Position numbers and translations under genes: made by a program. The notes under the pieces are model-generated. The model searched no databases. It was not told the origin of the DNA and saw only the letters and a list, made by a program, of their open reading frames with translations. From contig JADKAZ010000002.1 of the NCBI GenBank assembly GCA_016719015.1, positions 1 through 64,000 of the forward strand: a stretch of DNA of 64,000 nucleotides, read 5' to 3'. This document shows, in pieces, positions 43,193 through 52,446 of the stretch (its first letter is position 1; every line of letters begins with the position of its first letter). The DNA comes from Chitinophagaceae bacterium (GTDB taxonomy: Bacteria > Bacteroidota > Bacteroidia > Chitinophagales > Chitinophagaceae).

Positions 43193-45688
43193 ATGTCAAA
43201 AAGTATCTCCAATATAGAAGTTTCTGACTCCCCTTTAGGGGCGGGGGGGTATGCTGAAATCATCATACCCGCTGCTTTACCCAAAAACTATACCTGGTCT
43301 GTCCCGGCACATTTACTCGAATCTGTAAAACCCGGCTGCCGGGTAGAAGTAAATCTTGGCAAAAGCAAGAAGTATGCAGGCATTGTAAAAAAATTGCTTA
43401 CTAATAAGCCTGAGTTTATCGAGACAAAAGATATATTGAATGTACTCGATGCAGAACCTGTAGTATTTGAAGAACAACTCAAACTATGGGAATGGATCGC
43501 TGCTTACTATATGTGCAGCGAAGGCGAAGTGATGGCCGCAGCATTGCCTGCTCATTTTAAACTCTCCAGTGAAACAATCATTGTTTACAATGAAGAATAT
43601 GGCGACGATTTTTCTGCTCTTGACCATGATGAATACATTGTTGGTGAAGCGTTACTTATAAAAAAAGAACTCCGTCTTACAGAAGTACAAGAGTTGTTAG
43701 ACTCTGCTCATGTTTATCCCGTCATTAACCGGCTGATCAATAAAAAGGTTTGTTTTGTGTGGGAAGCATTGAAACAAACCTATGCGCCGAAAAAAGAAAC
43801 CTATGTGCTCCTGAACCCAGATTTTGATAATGAAGATAAATTATCTGAATTGCTAAATAACTGGACAAAAGCTCCTAAACAAATGGAGTTATTGTTAAGC
43901 TATTTGCATTTAGTGAAAACGGAAGGGGAAGTAATAAAATCATCGCTGCTTAAAAAATCGGGGGCATCAGATGCACAGTTAAAAGGATTAGTTGAAAAAA
44001 ATATTCTTCGTCTCGAAAAGAGAACAGTTGACCGTATTAAGTACTTACCCAAAAATGTGCTAATTGATTTTGAACTGAGTGAAGCACAACAAAAAGCTTT
44101 TGAACAGGCAAAGGAACAGCTTACTTTGAAATCCGTTTGTTTACTGCACGGTGTTACTTCCAGCGGTAAGACGAATATCTATATAAGGCTGATCGAAGAA
44201 TATATTAAACAGGGTAAGCAGGTGTTGTATATGCTGCCGGAGATTGCTCTTACTTCCCAGGTGATAAGACGATTACAAAAACATTTTGGTGGTTATATCG
44301 GTATCTATCATTCCAGGTTTTCACAAAATGAAAGGGTGGAGATATGGAATAAAGTAAAGAATGGCGAACTGCGGGTGATACTGGGGGCAAGGTCGTCTGT
44401 ATTTTTACCTTACCAGAATTTAGGAATGATCATTTGTGATGAAGAGAATGATACATCCTATAAACAACAGGAGCCGGCTCCACGTTATAATGGAAGAGAT
44501 GCAGCAATTTATTTTGCCTCTTTATTCGATGCAAAGGTTTTATTGGGTAGCGGAACGCCGTCGGTAGAAAGTTATTTTAATGCCAGTACCGGCAAATACG
44601 GGTTGGTGGAGTTGCCGGTACGTTATGGTGATCTGAAACTGCCACCACTTGAAATTGTTGATACCCGGAAGATCATCCAGAAAGACAGATCAAAAGTAAT
44701 GCTGTCGCCACAACTGGTAGAAGCAGTCAATGAAGTATTGACAAGAGGGAAACAGGTTATTCTTTTTCAGAACCGCCGTGGCTATTCGCCGTACCAGGTA
44801 TGCAGTACCTGCGGCTGGATACCGCAATGTAAATATTGTGATGTATCACTTACTTTTCATAAGCTCACTAATAAATTAGTTTGCCACTATTGCGGCACCA
44901 CCTATCCGCCGGTGCATACCTGTGCCGCCTGTGGCAGCGATAAGTTTACGCAACGGAATTTTGGGACTGAAAAAATTGAAGAACAATTGCAGGAAACATT
45001 TCCGGACGCCAAAGTGGCGAGAATGGATATGGATACTGTTCGTGGAAAAAATGCACATGATGTTTTGATACAGCAATTTGAACAAAAAAGAATTGATATT
45101 CTTGTTGGTACTCAAATGGTAGTAAAGGGACTTGATTTTGATAATGTTGACCTTGTTGGAATTTTAGATGCTGATGGGTTGTTACACTTTGCAGATTTTA
45201 GAGTGAATGAAAGGGCCTTTCAACTGATGGAGCAGGTGAGTGGCCGGGCAGGGCGAAAAGAGGAGACTGGAAAAGTGCTGGTACAAACTTCACAGCCTTC
45301 TCATCCGGTACTACAATTTGTACAGCAGCATGATTATAAAATGATGTTTGGTGAAGAACTGAAAAAACGAAAAGAGTTTTCTTATCCGCCATTTTCCCGC
45401 ATCATTCATATCAGCTTTAAGCATAAAATAAAGGAAGTGGTGGAAAGGGCTGCACTGGTTTATGCGGATGCTATGAAAATTAAGTATGGTCAGTACATTG
45501 TTGGTCCTGCTGAGCCTGTTATCGGACGCATCAGGAATCAATACCTGATGGAATTATTATTGAAACTACCCAGAGATGGCAAGACCATTAATCAATGTAA
45601 AAAAGATTTACTGGAGCAGGTTGCCATCCTGCATCAGCATAAAAGTTTTCGCAGTGTGACGGTCGTGGCGGATGTGGATGCGGTGTGA
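43193..45688 (+). CDS. priA: Primosomal replication helicase PriA (N')
   Basis: 831 aa. Restarts stalled replication forks by loading the replisome. The 3'-DNA-binding domain starts at YAEIIIPAALPKNYTWSVP (about 20-38). Helicase motif I is HGVTSSGKT (319-327), motif II reads DEEN (416-419) where DEEH is usual, followed by SYKQQEPAPRYNGRD. LLGSGTPSVES is motif III. Eight zinc-binding Cys lie in CSTCGWIPQCKYC and CHYCGTTYP/CAACGS. QVSGRAGR is motif VI. The first about 18 residues (DSPLGAGG) come from a palindromic element at 43227-43250, so the annotated N-terminus is longer than the family needs. Followed by an unreadable homopolymer region. Confidence 0.95.
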   Translation: MSKSISNIEVSDSPLGAGGYAEIIIPAALPKNYTWSVPAHLLESVKPGCRVEVNLGKSKKYAGIVKKLLTNKPEFIETKDILNVLDAEPVVFEEQLKLWEWIAAYYMCSEGEVMAAALPAHFKLSSETIIVYNEEYGDDFSALDHDEYIVGEALLIKKELRLTEVQELLDSAHVYPVINRLINKKVCFVWEALKQTYAPKKETYVLLNPDFDNEDKLSELLNNWTKAPKQMELLLSYLHLVKTEGEVIKSSLLKKSGASDAQLKGLVEKNILRLEKRTVDRIKYLPKNVLIDFELSEAQQKAFEQAKEQLTLKSVCLLHGVTSSGKTNIYIRLIEEYIKQGKQVLYMLPEIALTSQVIRRLQKHFGGYIGIYHSRFSQNERVEIWNKVKNGELRVILGARSSVFLPYQNLGMIICDEENDTSYKQQEPAPRYNGRDAAIYFASLFDAKVLLGSGTPSVESYFNASTGKYGLVELPVRYGDLKLPPLEIVDTRKIIQKDRSKVMLSPQLVEAVNEVLTRGKQVILFQNRRGYSPYQVCSTCGWIPQCKYCDVSLTFHKLTNKLVCHYCGTTYPPVHTCAACGSDKFTQRNFGTEKIEEQLQETFPDAKVARMDMDTVRGKNAHDVLIQQFEQKRIDILVGTQMVVKGLDFDNVDLVGILDADGLLHFADFRVNERAFQLMEQVSGRAGRKEETGKVLVQTSQPSHPVLQFVQQHDYKMMFGEELKKRKEFSYPPFSRIIHISFKHKIKEVVERAALVYADAMKIKYGQYIVGPAEPVIGRIRNQYLMELLLKLPRDGKTINQCKKDLLEQVAILHQHKSFRSVTVVADVDAV
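43227..43250. repeat. Palindromic element CTCCCCTTTAGGGG + G-run inside priA 5' end
   Basis: ACTCCCCTTTAGGGGCGGGGGGG: perfect CCCC-ttta-GGGG hairpin with an extra G7 tract able to pair with the C-run. It lies at codons 12-19 of priA and is translated DSPLGAGG, in the same frame as the mqnA copy. Confidence 0.7.
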
Positions 45689-45739
45689 TCTATTTTAGCA
45701 TATTTAAAATTTATGATGTGTTAAGGAAAATTATTATTC

Positions 45740-46076
<337 letters not shown>

Positions 46077-46090
46077 AACTGTTGATTTTC

Positions 46091-47303
46091 TTACTTTAAA
46101 TTCTTATCAAACCAATCTGGGAAATCTAAAAACTCAGGCATCATGGTGCCGGGGTTGTGCACCCCACCTTTCTTAATTATAAATTTATTCTGAACACCTT
46201 CTTGTTTCAATCTTGAAACAAACGTTTCTGATTGTTGTAACGGCACTACCTTATCTGCATCGCCATGGATAATAAAAATGGGTGGATCGTCAGGCGAAAC
46301 ATAATAGATGGGAGACATCTCCCTGGCTATTTTCATTCTTGCACTGGAATCGGTAATATGATCATACGTTGAAGTAAGCTGATTCCATTTTGTAAAATCG
46401 AGTGCACCATATATACTGTTTGCAACCTGGAGGCTTTTATTATTAATAAAGTTAAAACCCGGCCCTCCCCAGTTAAGGCAATCGGTTGGAGGATAAAGCA
46501 CCGCTGCTGCCTGCACTCTTGATGATACACGGTTTATCGATTTTTTCATCAGCCATTGCCGCAGCCAGCGATAGGTGGCCACCGGCAGAACCGCCTGTAA
46601 TTCCAATCTGTTCCGGGTTAATTTCAAACTTTTTTGCATTGTACCGGACATAACGGATGGCTCTTTTCAAGTCCTCTATCTCATCTGGTATGGCATATCG
46701 GGGTTGCGAACCGAGTATAACGAGGAAAACAGAAAAACCTTTGTCAAGAAACATTGCTGAGGGACGGATTGTTCTTTCAGCCTGTTGGTAGGAGGAAAAC
46801 CATGAACCTGCAATTACCCATATGATTGCTTTATTATTTGATTTCACTCTTGGTTTTACATGAAGCAGTGTTAACGCCACTCCGTCTTTTCTTCCATAAA
46901 TCAATTCATCTATTTTATAATTGGCTCTTGCTTTGGCCATTATTTTTTCCATTACCGCAATCCAGCGGCTATCCGATTTTACTGAATTGAAATCCTTATC
47001 CGCTTCAATACCATTTACATCGCCTTGCGAAATGTTGGATGATTTTGAAAGCAGTTCTAAAAAGTAAAAGGTGCTATCCGGAACTTTTGCCATTGCCCAT
47101 CTGCTGGCAGCCCTCCAATAATTACTCTCGTCAGTTTGTTTTCCCTGTATTTTTATTCCGGCAGAATAGGCTATGGCAGAATTCTTATAATCTTTTACTT
47201 TATATAGTGAATCTCCTTTTTTAAACAAAGATTCTGCATCCTGGGAGTAAGAAAGCTGAGCATTTAATATTAAGATGGAAACCAGAAGCTGGATTCTTTT
47301 CAT
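46091..47303 (-). CDS. Secreted alpha/beta hydrolase (esterase/lipase) with TPR-like N-terminus (one frameshift)
   Basis: Repaired length about 403 aa. Signal peptide (LLVSILILNAQLSYSQ). Residues 21-130 form TPR-like helices (AESLFKKGDSLYKVKDYKNSAIAYSAGI, in parts: LFKKGDSLYKVKDY; NSAIAYSAG). The hydrolase domain has VIAGSWFSSYQQAE (oxyanion region), GITGGSAGGHLSLAAA (nucleophile Ser), DDPPIFIIHGDADKVVP (acid) and GGVHNPG (His), the BD-FAE/HSL-like pattern. One A appears inserted in the A6 run at 46552-46557 (DEKS then INRVSSRVQAAAVLYPPTD). Probably an exported carboxylesterase acting on acylated sugars or lipids. The substrate is unknown. Confidence 0.82.
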
Positions 47304-47325
47304 ACAGAAAATTTAGGTGTTGAAG

Positions 47326-47979
47326 TTAAGAAATAAGAATGGCTTTTATTTCGGGATAATGATATATGTGAAAGCCTTCATTTTGTTTTTTTGCAGCAGC
47401 CAACATTGCCATAGCTACCTTTTTCCCATGAATTGGTTTGTACTTTGCGGGAATCAGAAATGAAAAGGCAGACATAACACTTTTTGATATTTTTTCTCCC
47501 AACCGGAATTCTTTTCTATCTCCCAGTAAAACAGAGGGTCGAATAATATGTACCGATTGTAAACCTGCAGCTTTTACGGCATCTTCCACTTCACCTTTTA
47601 GTTGCAGATAAAAATTATTGCTCTTGCTGTCCGCACCTACTGATGAAACGAGAATAAATGTTTCGCAGCCATTCATCTTGCAAAACCGGGCTGCATTCAC
47701 GGGTATATTAAAATCCACTTTTCGGTATGCTTCTTTATCGCCTTTTACTTTTTTCTGGGTGGTGCCAATAGCACAGAACACCACATCGGAGTCTTCTAAT
47801 GCCAGGCGGAAACTTTCCATATCGTTAAAGTCCACTAGTTTTTTTTCCAGTTTTGGGTGAGTAAATTCAAGCGGCCGGCGTATCAAAATTCTAACCGTAT
47901 GATAAAAATCATCCTTTAATAGCTCTTCCAATAAGTAATTTCCAATTAATCCGGTGGCGCCAATCAATGTTGCTGTCAT
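47326..47979 (-). CDS. NAD(P)H-binding SDR-like oxidoreductase (HTATIP2/YbjT-like)
   Basis: 217 aa atypical SDR: TATLIGATGLIGNYLLEELL (GxxGxxG), VVFCAIGTTQKKVKGDKEAYRKVDF (in parts: FCAIGTTQKK; YRKVDF), FILVSSVGADSKSNNFYLQLKGEVE (in parts: SSVGADS; YLQLKGEVE), and IIRPSVLLGDRKEFRLGEK. This is the HTATIP2-like pattern. A probable reductase or regulator of unknown substrate. It lies 22 bp upstream of the hydrolase gene on the same strand and diverges from murB. Confidence 0.85.
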   Translation of the reverse strand: MTATLIGATGLIGNYLLEELLKDDFYHTVRILIRRPLEFTHPKLEKKLVDFNDMESFRLALEDSDVVFCAIGTTQKKVKGDKEAYRKVDFNIPVNAARFCKMNGCETFILVSSVGADSKSNNFYLQLKGEVEDAVKAAGLQSVHIIRPSVLLGDRKEFRLGEKISKSVMSAFSFLIPAKYKPIHGKKVAMAMLAAAKKQNEGFHIYHYPEIKAILIS

Positions 47980-48001
47980 AAAAATTCAGGATGTTTGCAG
48001 T

Positions 48002-49012
48002 ATGCAAATTCAGGAAAATATTTCACTTCGCCCTTATAATACATTCGGGATTGATGCAAAAGCAAAATATTTTGCTGCTTTTGATGATGTTGACGAACTG
48101 GAGGAAACCTTAAACTCTAAACATCATAATTTAAACTTCATTCTCGGTGGAGGCAGTAATATCCTGTTGACAAAGGACGTAGATGGATTAGTATTAAAGA
48201 ATGAGATCAAAGGGATAAAAGAAATACATGAGGATAGTGAATATGTCTATATAAAAGCCGGGGCAGGGGAGAACTGGCACCAGTTTGTACTGCATTGCAT
48301 TGAACGTAGTTGGGCAGGGGTTGAGAATCTATCATTGATACCAGGGAATGTTGGCGCATCACCGATGCAGAATATCGGTGCTTATGGTGTGGAGATTGAC
48401 GATGTATTTTGGGACCTGGAAGCATATCATTTAAAAGAAAAAAGATTGGTAACCTTTACCCGGAGTGATTGTGAATTCGGCTACCGGGAAAGTGTATTCA
48501 AAAGAAAATACAAAGACCAGTTTGTAATACTCAATGTTACTTATCAACTGAGAAAGAAACCCCGATTCAATACCAGCTACGGCGCTATAGAGCAGGAACT
48601 GGAAAAAATGGGAGTGAAAGATCTTTCCATCAAAGCCATTTCAGATGCGGTTATTAATATCCGTTCTTCCAAACTACCTGACCCAAAATCAATTGCCAAT
48701 GCCGGCAGCTTTTTTAAGAACCCGGAAGTCTCAGTTACCAAATACGAGGAATTGAAATCAGCTTTTCCGGGTATCATTGCTTTTTCTTTGGTAAACGGGA
48801 ATATGAAACTAGCCGCTGGTTGGTTGATTGAGCAATGCGGCTGGAAGGGATTTAGAAAAGGTGATGCAGGCTGTCATGCCAATCAAGCATTGGTACTGGT
48901 AAATTATGGTACAGCAAACGGAGGTGAGATTTATAACCTCAGCACAGAAATTTTGCAAAGTGTAAATGAGAAATTCGGAGTAATACTGGAAAGAGAGGTA
49001 AATATTGTTTAA
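48002..49012 (+). CDS. murB: UDP-N-acetylmuramate dehydrogenase MurB
   Basis: 336 aa. Reduces UDP-GlcNAc-enolpyruvate to UDP-MurNAc with FAD and NADPH. Start ATG 48002 (MQIQENISLRPYNTFGID) is the family start; the in-frame ATG at 47954 lies inside the divergent gene. FAD-binding signatures FILGGGSNILLTKD and NLSLIPGNVGASPMQNIGAYGVEI (in parts: SLIPGNVGA; QNIGAYG), catalytic NAGSFFKNP, and C-terminal GDAGCHANQALVLVN with the final Glu region. Type I MurB layout. Confidence 0.95.
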   Translation: MQIQENISLRPYNTFGIDAKAKYFAAFDDVDELEETLNSKHHNLNFILGGGSNILLTKDVDGLVLKNEIKGIKEIHEDSEYVYIKAGAGENWHQFVLHCIERSWAGVENLSLIPGNVGASPMQNIGAYGVEIDDVFWDLEAYHLKEKRLVTFTRSDCEFGYRESVFKRKYKDQFVILNVTYQLRKKPRFNTSYGAIEQELEKMGVKDLSIKAISDAVINIRSSKLPDPKSIANAGSFFKNPEVSVTKYEELKSAFPGIIAFSLVNGNMKLAAGWLIEQCGWKGFRKGDAGCHANQALVLVNYGTANGGEIYNLSTEILQSVNEKFGVILEREVNIV

Positions 49013-49063
49013 CTTTTATTTTTATCCGGTGTTCAATAATATTGCTCAACCAAAAACAATAAC

Positions 49064-49537
49064 ATGAAAAAATTCTTACTAAGCGCAACATTTATTTTAC
49101 TGGGTGTAATATTTGTTAATGCGCAAAACAAAGCAGTTTACGGGGAACTGGGTGGAAATGGCCTTGTTTTCTCAGCCAATTATGATATGAGGTTTACCAA
49201 ATCAGAGAACGGTTTTGGTTTTCGTGCCGGCGTTGGTTTTGCCGGTGGTACGGGGGCATCGGTTTTCACATTTCCAGTTGGTCTGAATTACCTGACAGGT
49301 AAAGATGCACACCATCTTGAGCTTGGTATCGGAGTTACTCCTATCACCGCTACTATTGACCTCTTTGATACTGATGAAGATGCACGGGGCAGTACTACTT
49401 TTATTATGCCTACGGTGGGTTACAGGTATGCAAAAGTGGGGAAAGGATTTATCGGACGAATTTATGTAGGTCCTGTGATTGCCAATGGAGGGTTCTTTTT
49501 TCCATGGGGAGGTATTTCTGCAGGTATAAAATTCTAG
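49064..49537 (+). CDS. Small predicted outer-membrane beta-barrel protein
   Basis: 157 aa with signal peptide (FLLSATFILLGVIFVNAQ). The mature part alternates hydrophobic/polar strands with glycine-rich turns (YGELGGNGLVFSANYDMRF; GFGFRAGVGFAGGTG; GRIYVGPVIANGGFFFPWGG) and ends in an aromatic/charged residue (GIKF), as expected of an eight-strand barrel. Such small OMP-like proteins are abundant in Bacteroidota and their functions are unknown. It follows murB by 51 bp and ends at a bidirectional terminator. Confidence 0.7.
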   Translation: MKKFLLSATFILLGVIFVNAQNKAVYGELGGNGLVFSANYDMRFTKSENGFGFRAGVGFAGGTGASVFTFPVGLNYLTGKDAHHLELGIGVTPITATIDLFDTDEDARGSTTFIMPTVGYRYAKVGKGFIGRIYVGPVIANGGFFFPWGGISAGIKF

Positions 49538-49553
49538 TACTATTTAATAATAT

Positions 49554-49586
49554 AAAAATGCCGGAAGAAATCTTCCGGCATTTTTA
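49554..49586. terminator. Bidirectional terminator
   Basis: AAAAATGCCGGAAGA and TCTTCCGGCATTTTT form a perfect 15-pair stem with a two-base AA spacer (which widens to a normal loop by opening the inner pairs). There is an A-run on the left and a T-run on the right. It serves the convergent genes ending at 49537 (+) and 49587 (-). Confidence 0.9.
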
Positions 49587-51143
49587 TTAAGCTTCTTCAT
49601 CAAATTCAAAGTCCTTCTCTGTAAAATTCATCATGCTTCCCATCAGGTCTTTAAACTCTACTTTATTTTCAAATATTTTTTTACTGATAAGTGAATAAGA
49701 GGAGAGTCCATGTAAAACAAATTCCATTAATAAAGCGGCCTGCTCTTCATTTGTCTTCGGAAAATATTTTTTTACCAGGGCATTCAGTCCATCAACCTTA
49801 TAAAGCAGTAATATTTTGTCTTTGTCGCTGGTGTTAAATGAAATATTGATATTATTGCCCTTATCAAACCAGGCAGTAATAGGCCGGTAGGGATTTTCAT
49901 CCGTCTTTTCTTCTTGTGAAGGTTTGCCGGTATTCCGTCTTTTCTTCAATGTATCGGGGTTCGGAAAATATTGTGCAAACTGAGTACGGATAGCTTTGTC
50001 CACCAGGTTCATGGCTACCTGGTAAGGGCCTTCCTGTTCACCTTCATAAACCAATTCTACTTTTCCGGTAATGGAAGGAATGATACCTACCAGGTCACTC
50101 ATCCAAACCTGTGTTTGTTTTTCATTATTGATAATAGCTCTGCGTTCTGCGGAGCTAACTGCATTTTCAAATGCAGAAATGGTAAGCCTTGCACTAACAC
50201 CACTTTTCTTGTCCACAAACTCACTGCTCCTTGCTTCAAAAGCAATTTGCTCGATCAGGCGTTTAACCAGGTCACTTACTTTTACCCTTTGTTTTTGATC
50301 TTCACATATCACAGCTTCCTGTTCAGTTATCTCCAGGGCATTTTCCAGCGACTTGGGATAGTGTGTCAAAATCTGGCTTTCAATTCGATCTTTCAGTGGC
50401 GTAACAATAGAGCCACGGTTTGTATAATCTTCAGGATTGGCGGTAAAAACAAAGAGAATATCAAGTGGTAAACGAAGCTTGAATCCACGAATCTGTACAT
50501 CTCCTTCTTCTAAAATGTTGAATAAGGCAACCTGTATTCTGGCCTGTAAATCAGGCAGTTCATTAATCACAAATATGCCACGATTGCTTCTTGGGATAAT
50601 ACCATAGTGCAAAACCCTTTCATCAGCAAAGCTCAATTTCAGGTTGGCGGCTTTTATAGGATCAATGTCACCAATGAGGTCAGCAACACTTACATCGGGG
50701 GTCGCCAGTTTTTCCCCATACCGTTCGCTCCGGTGTATCCAGTGGATAGGAGTTTCATCGCCGTGGGTAGCAATTTCTTCATTGGCGAATTTTGACACCG
50801 GATTAATTGGGTCATCATTAATGTCGCTGCCCGCAACGGAAGGAATATACTCATCCAGCAATTCTGTCATTTGCCGGGCCATTCTGGTTTTGGCCTGGCC
50901 TCTTAAACCGAGAAACAGAATATTATGTTTGCTGAGCAAAGCTCTTTCCACATCTGGGATTACCGTGTCTTCATAACCAACGATTCCGGAGAAAGTGGGT
51001 TCATTCTTTTTAAGCTTCGCAATAAGGTTCTGCCTTATTTCTTCTTTGATACTTTTAGGTTGATAGCCGCTTGCTTTTAATTCGCCGAGTGTTTTTATGT
51101 CTCTCAATCCCCTAACGGGGACTTTTGTAGATTCTTTAATCAT
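49587..51143 (-). CDS. MoxR/ChlI-like AAA+ ATPase
   Basis: 518 aa. AAA+ core at residues about 50-330: FSGIVGYEDTVIPDVERAL, Walker A in the variant LFLGLRGQAKTR (GxxGxAKT), sensor and Walker B region NRGIFVINELPDLQARIQVALFNILEEGDVQIRG (in parts: GIFVINELPDL; NILEEGDVQIRG), and LFVFTANPEDYTNRGSIVTPLKDR. The G-to-A change in Walker A is, as I recall, usual in this magnesium-chelatase-like subgroup. With its VWA partner just upstream (51217-52314) it probably forms a MoxR-VWA type remodelling or metal-insertion pair. The C-terminal region (about 400-518) is family-specific. The first 15 residues (KVPVRGLRD) overlap a palindromic element. Confidence 0.85.
   Translation of the reverse strand: MIKESTKVPVRGLRDIKTLGELKASGYQPKSIKEEIRQNLIAKLKKNEPTFSGIVGYEDTVIPDVERALLSKHNILFLGLRGQAKTRMARQMTELLDEYIPSVAGSDINDDPINPVSKFANEEIATHGDETPIHWIHRSERYGEKLATPDVSVADLIGDIDPIKAANLKLSFADERVLHYGIIPRSNRGIFVINELPDLQARIQVALFNILEEGDVQIRGFKLRLPLDILFVFTANPEDYTNRGSIVTPLKDRIESQILTHYPKSLENALEITEQEAVICEDQKQRVKVSDLVKRLIEQIAFEARSSEFVDKKSGVSARLTISAFENAVSSAERRAIINNEKQTQVWMSDLVGIIPSITGKVELVYEGEQEGPYQVAMNLVDKAIRTQFAQYFPNPDTLKKRRNTGKPSQEEKTDENPYRPITAWFDKGNNINISFNTSDKDKILLLYKVDGLNALVKKYFPKTNEEQAALLMEFVLHGLSSYSLISKKIFENKVEFKDLMGSMMNFTEKDFEFDEEA
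51101..51125. repeat. Palindromic element (CCCCTAACGGGG) in the 5' end of the AAA gene
   Basis: CTCAATCCCCTAACGGGGACTTT: arms CCCC/GGGG around TAAC. It is translated on the minus strand as VPVRGLRD at residues 8-15. Related to the CCCCTTTAGGGG element located 90 bp upstream in the intergenic gap. Confidence 0.6.
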
Positions 51144-51190
51144 ATATTTTTTCTTTACTGAATTATAGGTTTAAGGAAGTTTGTTGCCCT

Positions 51191-51218
51191 AAGTCTCCCC
51201 TTTAGGGGACAGGGGGTT
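51191..51218. repeat. Palindromic element CTCCCCTTTAGGGG + AGGGGG, intergenic
   Basis: AAGTCTCCCCTTTAGGGGAC plus AGGGGGTT: the same element as in priA and mqnA, here in the 73-bp gap between the VWA gene stop (51217) and the AAA gene start. It could also attenuate transcription between the two partner genes. Confidence 0.7.
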
Positions 51219-52314
51219 AATAAACAGTTTTTCTCTTCCCACTCTCAAAATCTTTAAATATAAATGCCCCTAACTTATCCAATGATGCAAAGAATGCTTT
51301 TCCATTATTGGTTTCGGTAAATTCCTGCACAAATTTTTGTAAATAAGGATCAGTAGCGATCATAAAAGTAGTAATGGGTATTTTTAACTTCTTGCACTGT
51401 GCCGCAAGGTTTATACAACGGTTCACCACTTTTCTATCGAGCCCAAAACTATTTTTATAATACCGTTTTCCGATTTTCAGACAGGTTGGTTTACCATCAG
51501 TGATCATGAAAATTTGTTTGTTGGGGTTTTTACGGCGACGTAAAATATCCATAGCCAGTTCCAAACCGGCAACAGTGTTGGTATGATAAGGCCCTACTTG
51601 TAAATAGGGAAGGTCTTTTACTTCAATCGGCCAGGCATCGTTGCCAAACACAACAATATCCAATGTATCCTTGGGGTATCTTGTTTTAATTAATTCACTC
51701 AACGCCATTGCAACTTTCTTAGCGGGGGTGATCCTGTCTTCGCCATACAAAATCATAGAGTGTGAGATATCGATCATCAATACAGTAGATGTCTGTGCTT
51801 TGAAATCAGTTTCTCTAATACTCAAATCATCTTCCTGCATCCGGAAACTATCAATCCCATGATTGATTTGTGCATTACGGATGCTTTCTGTAAAATCAAT
51901 TTGTTCGAGCATATCACCAAACTGAAACTGCCGGGTATCAGGGTTCAGTTCATCACCTTGTCCGGGTTTAAAACTGTGGTGGTCACCGTGCTTTGTTTTT
52001 TTAAGCTTACCAAATATTTCTTCCAGGCTGCTTCTCCTGATGCCCTGTTCCGTTTTAGGTGTTATCCTTATTTCTCCTTGTTCATTATTATCCGTTAAGT
52101 AACCTTTTTCTTTCAACTCATCAATAAAATCACCCATGCCATATTCATCATCGGTCAATTTATATTGTTTGTCTAATTCATTCATCCATTGCATGGCTTC
52201 TCCCACATCACCACTTGTGTAGGTGAGGAGCTGCATAAAAAGGTTCAGCAGTTGGTCAAACTTGCTTTTGCCTTCATTATCTGCATCAAATTTGGTGAAA
52301 TGGAAACCTTTCAT
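51217..52314 (-). CDS. VWA-domain protein, partner of the AAA ATPase
   Basis: 365 aa, cytoplasmic. The N-terminal helical part (FDQLLNLFMQLLTYTSGDVGEAMQWM, in parts: LLNLFMQLLTYTSGD; EAMQWMNEL) is followed by a VWA domain at about 170-350. The MIDAS residues are DISHS (about 178-182), T in YHTNTVAGLELA, and D in MITDGKPTCLKIG. This is the ChlD/CoxE-like architecture that works with MoxR/ChlI-like ATPases. The pair is adjacent and co-directional (73 bp apart, with a palindromic element in the gap). The target substrate is unknown. Confidence 0.88.
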   Translation of the reverse strand: MKGFHFTKFDADNEGKSKFDQLLNLFMQLLTYTSGDVGEAMQWMNELDKQYKLTDDEYGMGDFIDELKEKGYLTDNNEQGEIRITPKTEQGIRRSSLEEIFGKLKKTKHGDHHSFKPGQGDELNPDTRQFQFGDMLEQIDFTESIRNAQINHGIDSFRMQEDDLSIRETDFKAQTSTVLMIDISHSMILYGEDRITPAKKVAMALSELIKTRYPKDTLDIVVFGNDAWPIEVKDLPYLQVGPYHTNTVAGLELAMDILRRRKNPNKQIFMITDGKPTCLKIGKRYYKNSFGLDRKVVNRCINLAAQCKKLKIPITTFMIATDPYLQKFVQEFTETNNGKAFFASLDKLGAFIFKDFESGKRKTVY

Positions 52315-52395
52315 TGAATATACAATTTACGACAAATACCTTGCCGTCGTTTTACCTGATAACAACTTAATTTACTTTAAGTTTAAAATAGAAAA

Positions 52396-52413
52396 CCCTC
52401 CGTTGCAGGAGGG
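52396..52413 (-). terminator. Terminator after the DUF2723 gene
   Basis: On the minus strand CCCTCC-TGCAAC-GGAGGG is followed by TTTTC, 34 bp after the stop at 52447. Confidence 0.75.
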
Positions 52414-52446
52414 CTTTCTATCCATTGTAAAGAGAATATTAATTTT

